This document shows, one piece after another, positions 38,568 to 45,524 of a stretch of 45,824 nt of DNA. The notes under the pieces were generated by a model that was not told where the DNA came from, made no database searches, and was given only the letters and a program-made list of their open reading frames with translations. The DNA comes from a virus. Location of the stretch: positions 1 through 45,824 of the IMG/VR virus record IMGVR_UViG_3300002460_000052; one strand, written 5' to 3'. The position numbers were made by a program, and so were the translations under genes. Within the stretch, counting starts at the first letter, position 1. Each line of letters starts with the position of its first letter.

Positions 38568-39497
38568 ATGACTGTACGCATTTACTACTCCACCGACTCG
38601 GGTGCGCCGGTTTATTCCGGCTCTACGGGTGCGTTGATTGCATTGCTCAAGGCTTGCCTCGTCGATGGCTATGGTGCCAAGGCCGCTGCGGGCTGGACGC
38701 AGCCCTTCACCGGCACCGGCCTCGCAGCGTTTCGCCCGGCTGCGGGCAACCGCCATTACCTGTGGGTTGACGACACAAATGCCACTGCGGCCCGCGTGCG
38801 GGGGTTCGAGGAGATGACGGACATCAGCACGGGCACCGGGCCATTCCCGACCGATGCGCAGCTGAGTGGCGGTTGCTACAACATCAAGTCCAATACTGCT
38901 TCGTCTGCTGCCCGCGGGTGGGTTTTGGCGGCAGACGAAAAGCGGTTTTGGCTTGTCAGTGCACAGGCTGCGGACACCATTGCGGGCTCGGTGGCTGCTG
39001 GGTTAGGTATGTTTTTTGGAGACATCCACAGCGCCAAAGCTGGCGATGCGTTCCATACATTGCTGATTGCTGGTTCGGGGTCAACTACCAGCACCGCGCA
39101 GCTGGGGGCGCTGGTTGCTGCAATGACCTCCAGCGTGCCGGGGCATTACATGGCCAGGGGCTATACCCAAGAGGGCACCTCTGTAACGATAGGGAAACAC
39201 TCCGACCAGGTAAAAAACAGTGCCAGCACTACCATTGGCGCAGGCGGCGGCGGGTACCCGGACGCCGTGACCGGCGGCATAGGCATTGCGCCTGTTTTTG
39301 TGCATGAAAATATCAGTACGGTTACGCGCGGCGTTGTGCCTGGCGCGTGGTGCCCGACGCACACCTTGCCCGCAAGTCCGGGTGATACTTTCCAGGGAAG
39401 CGGGGCGCTAGCAGGCAAAGAATTCTTGCTTGTCGATGTGTCGGCGGCGGGTGCGCGTGGCCGCATGGCGCTTGAAATCAGCGACACCTGGGGTTGA
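38568..39497 (+). CDS. Tail fibre-like protein
   Basis: A 309-residue protein starting at ATG 38568 behind AAGGGAG. It begins MTVRIYYSTDSGAPVYSGST and has LVDGYGAKAAAGWTQPF, a frequent feature of structural phage proteins that carry one subunit per tail fibre. Middle Ala/Ser/Gly-rich stretches and GAGGGGYPDAVTGGIGIAPVF suggest an exposed, variable part. No enzymatic motif is visible. It lies in the receptor-binding block. Confidence 0.65.
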   Translation: MTVRIYYSTDSGAPVYSGSTGALIALLKACLVDGYGAKAAAGWTQPFTGTGLAAFRPAAGNRHYLWVDDTNATAARVRGFEEMTDISTGTGPFPTDAQLSGGCYNIKSNTASSAARGWVLAADEKRFWLVSAQAADTIAGSVAAGLGMFFGDIHSAKAGDAFHTLLIAGSGSTTSTAQLGALVAAMTSSVPGHYMARGYTQEGTSVTIGKHSDQVKNSASTTIGAGGGGYPDAVTGGIGIAPVFVHENISTVTRGVVPGAWCPTHTLPASPGDTFQGSGALAGKEFLLVDVSAAGARGRMALEISDTWG

Positions 39498-39499
39498 CC

Positions 39500-39880
39500 A
39501 TGGCAAACCTTGGTGCAATCGGTGTGGGCGTTGATTTTGGCGCGGTGTTTTGCCTTTACGACGTCGCGGCAGGCTGGAATATCACCACCAACCCCATCCG
39601 CTGCTACGAAATCAACGGCGCTTATCGCGCGCTGCCCAAGCGCGAAAACTGGAGGATCGTGAGCGGCATCGTGACCGATGCTACCAGCAACCCGGCGGCC
39701 CGCGAGGTGCGCGCAATCGACCGCGCCACGGGCGCCATTTTGGGCACGACGACCAGCGACGCAGGCACCGGGGCCTATGCCATCGCCGTGCCGGTGGCCA
39801 GCGAGGTGCAAGTGGTGTTTCTCGACAACGCTGCGGGTGATGTCGAGAACGACCTCATTCTGCGGACCTTGCCCGTATGA
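39500..39880 (+). CDS. Tail protein with Ig-like (carboxypeptidase regulatory-like) fold
   Basis: A 126-residue protein. The last 75 residues (IVSGIVTDATSNPAAREVRA, then GTTTSDAGTGAYAIAVPVAS) match the carboxypeptidase regulatory-like Ig fold, common as an add-on domain of phage tails that aids surface adhesion. The first 45 residues (MANLGAIGVGVDFGAVFCLY) match a short module shared with tails of related prophages. It starts two bases after the previous stop and overlaps the next start by four bases. Confidence 0.65.
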   Translation: MANLGAIGVGVDFGAVFCLYDVAAGWNITTNPIRCYEINGAYRALPKRENWRIVSGIVTDATSNPAAREVRAIDRATGAILGTTTSDAGTGAYAIAVPVASEVQVVFLDNAAGDVENDLILRTLPV

Positions 39881-40545
39881 GCTACACGCGCCCGCTCGGT
39901 AACGCAGCCAACGCGCAGTTCGGCGGGGCCTACACGCGCCCCGCTGGCAATGCGGCTGACGCGAGCTTTCAGACGGTGCCCACGGGCACTGTCGGCACAG
40001 GCGCTGGCACGCTCACATTCACAGGCGCCGCCACCGCTGCCCACGGTATCACTGGTACAGCAGCCGGTGTGCTGGCCTTTACCGGCGAAGGCGCTGGCGA
40101 GCACATCAACCCCAGCGTAGAGGGGGTGGGCGCTGGCACGCTGCCATTCACCGGGGCCGCCACCGCCGCCCACGGCATCGCAGGCGCCGCAGCCGGTGCG
40201 CTCGCCTTCACCGGATCAGCCGCCGCTGCCCACGGCATTTCCGCCACGGGCGCGGGCGCCATCGGCTTCACGGGCGCCTGCGTGGCCTTGCACCTGCGCT
40301 ACGAAGTGCGGGGCGAGGTGCGCATGGGTGGCATTCTGGTAAACCGGCGCGTGCGCTGCTACAAGCGCAGCACGGGCGAGCTGACGGGCCAGGCCGACAC
40401 CGCAGCGGGCCTGTACCGCGTGCACGCAGGCTTTGACGACGCCGAGGTTTACACCCTTGCCATCCACATGGACGAAGCGGCTACGGACTGGATACCACCC
40501 ACGGCAAACCGTCTGGTGCCCGTGCTTGCGGATGACACAGCATGA
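39877..40545 (+). CDS. Tail fibre protein with GAGTLxFTGxAxAAHGI repeats
   Basis: A 222-residue protein. After a start with two TRPxGNAA units, a 20-to-30-residue unit of the form GAGxLxFTGxAxAAHGI is repeated about five times (residues about 45-135), and the DNA shows matching repeats. The C-terminal 85 residues (VRGEVRMGGILVNRRVRCYK and beyond) are another carboxypeptidase regulatory-like Ig domain. The repeats would form a stiff beta stalk. Copy number could vary by slipped replication. Confidence 0.7.
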   Translation: MSYTRPLGNAANAQFGGAYTRPAGNAADASFQTVPTGTVGTGAGTLTFTGAATAAHGITGTAAGVLAFTGEGAGEHINPSVEGVGAGTLPFTGAATAAHGIAGAAAGALAFTGSAAAAHGISATGAGAIGFTGACVALHLRYEVRGEVRMGGILVNRRVRCYKRSTGELTGQADTAAGLYRVHAGFDDAEVYTLAIHMDEAATDWIPPTANRLVPVLADDTA

Positions 40546-42212
40546 GCGCCCAACCCGCCACCGCCGCCATCCTGACCTACGGCCCGCAGGGCACGCAGCA
40601 GGCCGCCACGGCTGTGCTGCTGTCATACAGCCCGCCGCCCGCCGCTGCCCGGCGCGTGGTGGCCACGTTCGGCGCCCCGTGGGGGCAGGCGGCTCCGCAG
40701 GCCGTGGAAACGCGCGCCGCAGCCAACCACCCCGACCCGCTCGACACCGCCGCCCGCGCCCCCTGGGGCGAAGGCGCACCGGAGCACCGCGAGGCGCGCA
40801 CCGCCTGGGCGCCGCCCAGCACCATGGACCGAGAGCGCAGCGCCCCCTGGCAGCAGTTCGCCCGCCGCCTGCAACCGCAAAGCGCCCAGCCCTGGGGCGT
40901 GGCCCGCCAGCAAGACGCCGCCGCCCGCGCCCCCTGGGGTCAGTTCGCGGGCCGCCCGGCGTTGTCTGCCGTGGCCGTGTGGGTGCGCGCGCGGGTGTCA
41001 GACCCGCAAGCCACCGCCCCCTGGGGCGAGTACGCCAGCCGCCCCGTGCTGCTGGTGCGCCCCGTGTGGGCCATGCCCCGCCACGCCGATGCCGAGCGCT
41101 GGATTCCGTGGACGCGCTACAGCCGCCCGCTCGATGCGGGCTGGGGCGTTGTCACCCCACCCGGCGGCCCACCGATTGACGAACACGGAACCGTGCTGGT
41201 GCCCGTGCGAAGGGTTTACATGACCACCAACAACCTCACCCTGACCCGCGTGTCAGACGGCGCCACCATCCCCGCCTACAGCTTCGGCATGAGCCTGGAC
41301 GCCGATTCGTGGACATGGAGCTGGCAGGCCACGCTGCACGCTACTGCGCTGCCCCTCATCCAGCCCGGCCCCGGCGGCGACCCGGTGGAAGTGCTGGCCA
41401 CCGTCAACGGAACGCCTTACCGCCTGTGCGTGGAGCAATACGGCCGCCAGCGCGAATTTGCCAGCACCCGCATCAGCGTGCGCGGGCGGGGCAGGGCGGC
41501 CATCCTCGACGCGCCCTACGCACCCACGCTGAATCATGGCAACACGGCAAGCCGCACCGCGCAGCAGCTCATGGCAGACGTGCTGACGATCAACGGCGTG
41601 GGCATTGGCTGGGATGTGGACTTTGCCCTGACTGACTGGCTGGTGCCCGGCAACGTGTGGGCGCACCAGGGCAGCTACATCAGCGCCATCCTGGAGATTG
41701 CCGCCGCTGCCGGGGGCTACGTGCAACCGCACGACGCCCTGCAAACCCTGCGCGTGCTGCCACGCTACCCGGCCGCGCCGTGGCAGTGGCACACCCTCAC
41801 GCCAGACTTTGAGCTGCCCAGCGCCGTCGTGAGCGTAGAGGGCACCGAGTGGCAGCGCAAGGCCGCATACAACCGCGTGCACGTCAGCGGCACCACGGCC
41901 GGCGTGCTGGGCGAAGTCACCCGGGGCGGCACAGCGGGCAACACCGTGGCGCCCATGGTCACCGACGCCCTCATTACCCATGCCGACGCCGCCCGCCAGC
42001 GCGGCCTGGCCGTGCTGAGCGACACCGGCACCCAGGCCCATATCAGCCTGCGCCTGCCGGTGCTGGAAGAAACGGGCGTCATCCCGCCCGGCGCGCTGGT
42101 GCGCTATGTAGACGGCGCCACCACCCACCTGGGCCTGGTGCGCGCCACCAGCCTGGAGTGGAGCGCACCCAAGCTGCGCCAGACCCTGGCCGTTGAAACC
42201 CACCCCGCATAA
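40542..42212 (+). CDS. Tail hub-like protein with N-terminal APWG repeats
   Basis: A 556-residue protein. Residues about 45-205 contain seven copies of a tryptophan motif (GAPWGQ, RAPWGEG, SAPWQQFARR, QPWGVARQ, RAPWGQFAGR, TAPWGEYASR, WIPWTRYSR). The C-terminal 330 residues (MTTNNLTLTRVSDGATIPAY, TPYRLCVEQYGRQREFAS, then the WQRKAAYNRVHVSGTTAGVL strand) resemble gpD/late-control hub domains. The W-repeat part is unusual and may wrap around the fibres or tip. It is overlapped by four bases at its start. Confidence 0.7.
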   Translation: MSAQPATAAILTYGPQGTQQAATAVLLSYSPPPAAARRVVATFGAPWGQAAPQAVETRAAANHPDPLDTAARAPWGEGAPEHREARTAWAPPSTMDRERSAPWQQFARRLQPQSAQPWGVARQQDAAARAPWGQFAGRPALSAVAVWVRARVSDPQATAPWGEYASRPVLLVRPVWAMPRHADAERWIPWTRYSRPLDAGWGVVTPPGGPPIDEHGTVLVPVRRVYMTTNNLTLTRVSDGATIPAYSFGMSLDADSWTWSWQATLHATALPLIQPGPGGDPVEVLATVNGTPYRLCVEQYGRQREFASTRISVRGRGRAAILDAPYAPTLNHGNTASRTAQQLMADVLTINGVGIGWDVDFALTDWLVPGNVWAHQGSYISAILEIAAAAGGYVQPHDALQTLRVLPRYPAAPWQWHTLTPDFELPSAVVSVEGTEWQRKAAYNRVHVSGTTAGVLGEVTRGGTAGNTVAPMVTDALITHADAARQRGLAVLSDTGTQAHISLRLPVLEETGVIPPGALVRYVDGATTHLGLVRATSLEWSAPKLRQTLAVETHPA

Positions 42213-42222
42213 AGGCCGCGCC

Positions 42223-42453
42223 ATGAGCACCCGCAACGTCTACAGGCAGTTTTTGGACTTGATGCCCCAGCGCCCCCTGCAGGTGGCCACCGTCACCGCC
42301 ACCAGCGGCGACGCCAGCACCGTCACCCTGCCCGGCGGGGGTGTGCTGCAGGTGCGCGGCGCCGCCACGGTGGGCGCGCAGGTGTTTGTGCGCGATGGCG
42401 TGATAGAGGCCGCGGCGCCCGCGCTGGGCATTGTGCAGATCGAGATTGCATAA
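42223..42453 (+). CDS. Small beta-barrel-like tail protein
   Basis: A 76-residue protein (MSTRNVYRQFLDLMPQRPLQ) followed by an OB-like pattern (VATVTATSGDASTVTLPGGG, LQVRGAATVGAQVFVRDGVI). Such proteins may plug or link the tail tip. It lies 10 bases after the hub gene. The function is inferred from position. Confidence 0.6.
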   Translation: MSTRNVYRQFLDLMPQRPLQVATVTATSGDASTVTLPGGGVLQVRGAATVGAQVFVRDGVIEAAAPALGIVQIEIA

Positions 42454-42472
42454 AAACAGAGAGAGGGACCGC

Positions 42473-42769
42473 ATGATCCAGGACGACTACGGCAACCTTG
42501 TGGACGGCGCCACCGTCACAACGCTCACGCAGCGGCTCGACCAGGGCGACCAGCGCATGACGCGCATCGAGGGCAGCATCAGCGAAAACACCCAGCTCAC
42601 CCAGCAGCTGGCCACCAGCACCGCCGAAATCGTGGAGTTTTTCGCGGCCATGAAGGGGGCGCTGAAGGTGCTGAACTGGATCGGCAAGCTCGCCCGGCCC
42701 CTGGCCGCCATCGCCACCCTGGCCGCGTCGGTGGCCGGGCTGTGGGCGGTCATGAGGGGCCACAAGTGA
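42473..42769 (+). CDS. Holin candidate with C-terminal membrane helix
   Basis: A 98-residue protein. A coiled-coil N-terminal part (TLTQRLDQGDQRMTRIEGSI) is followed by a probable membrane segment at about 74-93 (PLAAIATLAASVAGLWAVM) and a short basic tail. It lies directly upstream of the endolysin with overlapping stop and start. The layout fits a holin or holin-like protein in a lysis cassette. It has one clear transmembrane helix, so class III or another type is possible. Confidence 0.6.
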   Translation: MIQDDYGNLVDGATVTTLTQRLDQGDQRMTRIEGSISENTQLTQQLATSTAEIVEFFAAMKGALKVLNWIGKLARPLAAIATLAASVAGLWAVMRGHK

Positions 42770-43371
42770 AAGACGCCATCAAGCGCCGCCTGCTGCAGGC
42801 CGCCCTGGCCATCGCCACGGGCGCGGCGGGCGTTGCCACCTACCAGGCCCAGCAGCCCAGCCCCGAAGTGCTGCTGGCCATGGAGCTTGGCAGCCACTTT
42901 GAGAGCAGCGGCAGGCACATCGGAACGCCTTACGTGGACAAGCTGGGCAAGGGCCAGCCCCTCACGGTGTGCAACGGCGTCACCGGCGACGGGGTGGTGG
43001 CCGGGCGCACCTACACGCCCGACGACTGCAAGCGGCTGGAGCTGCCGCGCTACATCGCCGCAGAGCGCGAAGCCCGCGCCCTGTTCACCCACTGGCCCAG
43101 CTACAACCCGTGGGTGCGCGCCAGCATCATCGACATGATCTACAACCTGGGCGCCCCCGCCCTGCAGGGCAGCACCCTGCAGCGCCTGGCCAACGCGGGC
43201 GACCTTGCGGGCGCCTGCCAGCAGATGCCCCGCTGGGTGCGCGGCACCGTCAACGGGCAAAAGGTGGCCCTGCCCGGCCTGGTAGACCGACGGGCCACCA
43301 CGCAAGAGCTCTGCGCCGAATGGGGCCGCACCGGCCACTTCAGCGCCCACATTCTGGAGGCCAAAAAATGA
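42766..43371 (+). CDS. Endolysin, GH24-type lysozyme with signal-anchor
   Basis: A 201-residue muramidase that cuts peptidoglycan glycan strands. A GTG start at 42766 overlaps the holin stop. Residues about 9-27 (LLQAALAIATGAAGVATYQ) form a weakly hydrophobic Ala/Gly-rich N-terminal helix, the hallmark of a signal-arrest-release endolysin. The catalytic region has the Glu in HFESSGRHIGTPYVDKLGKG and the nearby PLTVCNGVTGDG. A late helical lobe has ASIIDMIYNLGAPALQGST. The SAR helix would allow export by Sec with activation on membrane depolarisation. Confidence 0.85.
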   Translation: MKDAIKRRLLQAALAIATGAAGVATYQAQQPSPEVLLAMELGSHFESSGRHIGTPYVDKLGKGQPLTVCNGVTGDGVVAGRTYTPDDCKRLELPRYIAAEREARALFTHWPSYNPWVRASIIDMIYNLGAPALQGSTLQRLANAGDLAGACQQMPRWVRGTVNGQKVALPGLVDRRATTQELCAEWGRTGHFSAHILEAKK

Positions 43372-43421
43372 ACCCGATCGTGATAGCCATGTGGCTGAAC
43401 TGGTGGAGGGCGTGGCGATGA
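43368..43421 (+). CDS. 17-residue leader-like peptide between endolysin and Rz
   Basis: ATG 43368 overlaps the endolysin stop, and its TGA overlaps the Rz start. The peptide MNPIVIAMWLNWWRAWR is hydrophobic with four Trp. Its reading would carry ribosomes to the Rz start; the Rz ribosome-binding site GGAGGG lies inside it. It may be a coupling leader or a tiny membrane peptide. Confidence 0.4.
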   Translation: MNPIVIAMWLNWWRAWR

Positions 43422-43939
43422 TCCCCGGCCTCTCTACCCATCTGATTGCGGCCGGCGCCGCCCTGGCCATCGGCGCATCCGGCGCGTGGTGGGTGCAGGC
43501 CCAGCGCTACGGGCTCGAAATCGAGCAAATCAAACACCAGCAGACCACCGCAGACCTGGCGACAACTACCCAGGCCGTGCAAGACATGGCCGGATTTCAG
43601 AAAGGACTGAACGATGCGCTCACCAGCTTTCAAACCGCCCAGCAGAAAAACACCCAGGCCCAGCAAGACCTGGGCCGCCTGCTGCTTGACCTGCGCGGCA
43701 CTACTGCAGGGCTGCGCAGCGACTTCGCCGGGCTCCCCCAGCGCATCGCCACCGCTGCCCAGCCCGCCCTTGCTGAGTACGCCAGCGCCTGCACAGCCGT
43801 ATTCCAAGAGCTGGCAGATCGAGGTGGACGAATGGCGGAGCGCGGTGCAGAACTCGCGCGCCAGGCTGATGGCCACGCCGCTGATGCGGGACTGATGCGC
43901 CAGGCGTGGCCGGTGACGTCGGCAGAACCGGCCCGATGA
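43418..43939 (+). CDS. Rz: Rz-like inner membrane spanin
   Basis: A 173-residue protein. An N-terminal membrane anchor (about 5-25, LIAAGAALAIGASGAWWVQAQ) is followed by a periplasmic coiled coil (IEQIKHQQTTADLATTTQAV and on to about residue 120) and a C-terminal helix. This is the i-spanin architecture; with the o-spanin it fuses inner and outer membranes in the last step of lysis. The o-spanin gene is embedded in a different frame at 43614-43895. Confidence 0.8.
   Translation: MIPGLSTHLIAAGAALAIGASGAWWVQAQRYGLEIEQIKHQQTTADLATTTQAVQDMAGFQKGLNDALTSFQTAQQKNTQAQQDLGRLLLDLRGTTAGLRSDFAGLPQRIATAAQPALAEYASACTAVFQELADRGGRMAERGAELARQADGHAADAGLMRQAWPVTSAEPAR
43614..43895 (+). CDS. Rz1: Embedded Rz1-like outer membrane lipoprotein
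   Basis: A 93-residue ORF in another frame inside Rz. A basic start (MRSPAFKPPSRKTPRPSK) is followed by a short hydrophobic segment and the lipobox LLQGC, giving a mature N-terminal Cys at about residue 34. The next 30 residues are very rich in Pro and Ser, the hallmark of Rz1 o-spanins. The embedded arrangement is the classic lambda one. The C-terminal end past Pro-rich part is longer than in lambda. Confidence 0.7.
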   Translation: MRSPAFKPPSRKTPRPSKTWAACCLTCAALLQGCAATSPGSPSASPPLPSPPLLSTPAPAQPYSKSWQIEVDEWRSAVQNSRARLMATPLMRD

Positions 43940-44100
43940 TGCCCCGCCCCGAAGCCCCCCAGCGCAGCCGCCCCAGCGCAAAGCAGCGAGCAGACCGCCA
44001 GCGCCGTGACCGGCGCGAGTTGGAGCGGGAGCTGCGGGAGAGGGCGCAGCAGCATGCCGAGCCCAGGCGGGATGATGGGCCGCTGCCGAGGATTGACTGA
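43936..44100 (+). CDS. Small basic protein at the end of the late region
   Basis: A 54-residue Arg-rich protein (MMPRPEAPQRSRPSAKQRAD, later RRELERELRERAQQHAEPR) with a charged helix. The ATG overlaps the Rz stop. Function unknown. It is the last prophage gene before attR. Confidence 0.55.
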   Translation: MMPRPEAPQRSRPSAKQRADRQRRDRRELERELRERAQQHAEPRRDDGPLPRID

Positions 44101-44114
44101 GGCCGGTTGGCCTC
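44099..44114. other. Short hairpin at the end of the late operon
   Basis: GAGGCC-GGTT-GGCCTC is a perfect 6-bp stem that overlaps the last stop codon. No T run follows. The 156-bp stretch 44101-44256 otherwise holds the GCAATTTGCCCCCAC element (44171-44185), the attR core and a short host leader. Confidence 0.35.
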
Positions 44115-44219
44115 GTGAGAAAATGGCGGTATTGTTGCGCTCAAGATTAACGCCAGCGCAAACCTCCCCCGCAATTTGCCCCCACTTTTAGCGGCAAACG
44201 CCCATTCTGCGCGGCTCCC

Positions 44220-44240
44220 CGACCCCGGCTCGGGGCACCA
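44220..44240 (+). other. attR: attR core (21 bp)
   Basis: Identical to 240-260 in the 3' end of tRNA-Leu. It is the displaced copy of the tRNA end and marks the right prophage border. Host sequence continues 16 bases upstream of the next gene's start. Confidence 0.92.
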
Positions 44241-44256
44241 CCATTACGATTCAATC

Positions 44257-44889
44257 ATGTCAAACTACAACGCTCCCTTCGAAATCCATGTCCATGGCCA
44301 GGTGCTGTTGCGGGCCGATGCCGGATATGACCAGTTGCAGGAAGCACTCAAGCCCCTCTGGAAGTACGCTGGCGCCCGTTCGCTGGCCGATGGCGCAGCC
44401 AGCGCTTACGAGGAAGAGCCGGGCATCCAGTTCGATGCCAAGGGCCACATGTTGCAGATGTGCTGGACGGTGCGGGGCGATGAGGATTTCCGCCAGTCGC
44501 TCGACGAGATGTGCATGAGCCTGAACGACCTGGCCGAGCAGGGCGCGGCCATCGAGGTCACCTTCTACGACGTGGAGTTCGACGAGGACGAGGCCGACGA
44601 AAGTGCGGAGTCGCGCGACGACTTCGTCATGCTGTTTGTCGGACCGACACCGGCCGCCATCATGCAGGTGCAGCGCGACCTGCTGGTGCAGGACGTGGTG
44701 AACATGATGGAGCGCCATTTCGACGGCTCCGAACTCGGCGGCGTGGTGGCCGAGATCGACAAGCTGTTCAGCCAGCGGTTTGATGCCCTGGTGAACTCGC
44801 TGGAGATCGGCAAGCCCCCGCGGGGCCCGGGTGGGTCTGGCAGCGGTGGCCATGGCAGCGGCGGCCGCCGTCCACGGCATCTCCACTGA
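44257..44889 (+). CDS. DUF6806-like host protein
   Basis: A 210-residue chromosomal protein starting at ATG 44257 (MSNYNAPFEIHVHGQVLLRA). The body is acidic, with TVRGDEDFRQSLDEMCMSLN and a strongly acidic EFDEDEADESAES stretch, and ends in a Gly/Ser/His/Arg-rich tail. It resembles a family conserved in Burkholderiales, without known activity. Because the prophage borders it 16 bases upstream, its native upstream region beyond the tRNA is now 44 kb away. It lies 46 bp upstream of the metallopeptidase gene. Confidence 0.7.
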   Translation: MSNYNAPFEIHVHGQVLLRADAGYDQLQEALKPLWKYAGARSLADGAASAYEEEPGIQFDAKGHMLQMCWTVRGDEDFRQSLDEMCMSLNDLAEQGAAIEVTFYDVEFDEDEADESAESRDDFVMLFVGPTPAAIMQVQRDLLVQDVVNMMERHFDGSELGGVVAEIDKLFSQRFDALVNSLEIGKPPRGPGGSGSGGHGSGGRRPRHLH

Positions 44890-44935
44890 GGCGCTTCTCA
44901 CGGCCCGGCGCCCGTCGCTGTGCCCGGTGATTACC

Positions 44936-45466
44936 ATGCCCGCCGAACTGACCTACCTGGGTGCGTACCCGGCCACCTTGCAGGAGCAGGTGCTTGGCTT
45001 GTTGCGTGAAGACCGTCGCGCGCTTGCGCCGTTGTTGCAGCGCAGATACCCGCAAGCCCATGGCGTGCGCACCGACAAGGCGCTCTACCACTACGCCCAG
45101 GAGATCAAGAACCGCCACCTGCGCAATGCGGATGCGGTGAACAAGGTCGTGTTCGACAGCAAGATCCATGTGGTGCGCCATGCGCTGGGCCTGCACACAT
45201 CCATCTCGCGCGTGCAGGGCAACCGGCTGACTGCCAAGCACGAGATCCGTGTCGCCGCGATGTTCAAGCAGGTGCCTGACGAGTTCCTGCGCATGATCGT
45301 CGTGCACGAGCTGGCCCACCTGCGGGAGAAGCAGCACAACAAGGCCTTCTACCAGCTGTGCGAGCACATGGAGCCGCGCTACCACCAGCTGGAGCTCGAT
45401 GTGCGGCTGTACCTCACCCATGTGGAACTCGGCGGGGAGCGGCTGTGGGCCGCTGATTCGGCGTAG
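44936..45466 (+). CDS. YgjP-like zinc metallopeptidase
   Basis: A 176-residue protein of the YgjP/DUF45 type. The zinc motif is HELAH (VVHELAHLREKQHNKAFYQ), with the third ligand expected at the second His in KQHNKAF. It begins MPAELTYLGAYPATLQEQVL; a longer frame upstream to 44831 overlaps the previous gene and lacks support. The family is related to SprT and minigluzincins; its substrate is unknown. It ends shortly before a palindromic repeat that separates it from convergent murI. Confidence 0.85.
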   Translation: MPAELTYLGAYPATLQEQVLGLLREDRRALAPLLQRRYPQAHGVRTDKALYHYAQEIKNRHLRNADAVNKVVFDSKIHVVRHALGLHTSISRVQGNRLTAKHEIRVAAMFKQVPDEFLRMIVVHELAHLREKQHNKAFYQLCEHMEPRYHQLELDVRLYLTHVELGGERLWAADSA

Positions 45467-45483
45467 TTTGCTCTGTTGTTGAT

Positions 45484-45524
45484 AGCTGTTGACGCTTGTC
45501 AGCAAAGCGCTGGCGCCATTTTTA
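45484..45524 (+). repeat. Comamonad-type palindromic repeat, copy C (chromosomal)
   Basis: GATAGCTGTTGACGCTTG, then CAAAGCGCTGGCGCCATTTTT follow the same plan as the prophage copies A, B and D. It fills the gap between two convergent genes, where its hairpin and T run could terminate transcription in one direction. Confidence 0.7.

Larger units (their letters stand above)
240..44240. mobile_element. Complete tRNA-Leu-integrated siphovirus-type prophage
   Basis: The element runs from the 21-bp core in the 3' end of tRNA-Leu to an identical core at 44220-44240. It has the module order of a temperate tailed phage: integrase, leftward early operon, repressor/Cro region, replication, terminase, head, tail and lysis. 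Lambda-type packaging proteins (Nu1, GpA, gpW, lambda-like portal) and a 926-residue tape measure indicate a long non-contractile tail, since no sheath, baseplate wedge or other contractile-tail gene is seen. Each essential gene I can recognise has an uninterrupted frame, so the prophage may still be inducible; that is inference. Confidence 0.95.
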
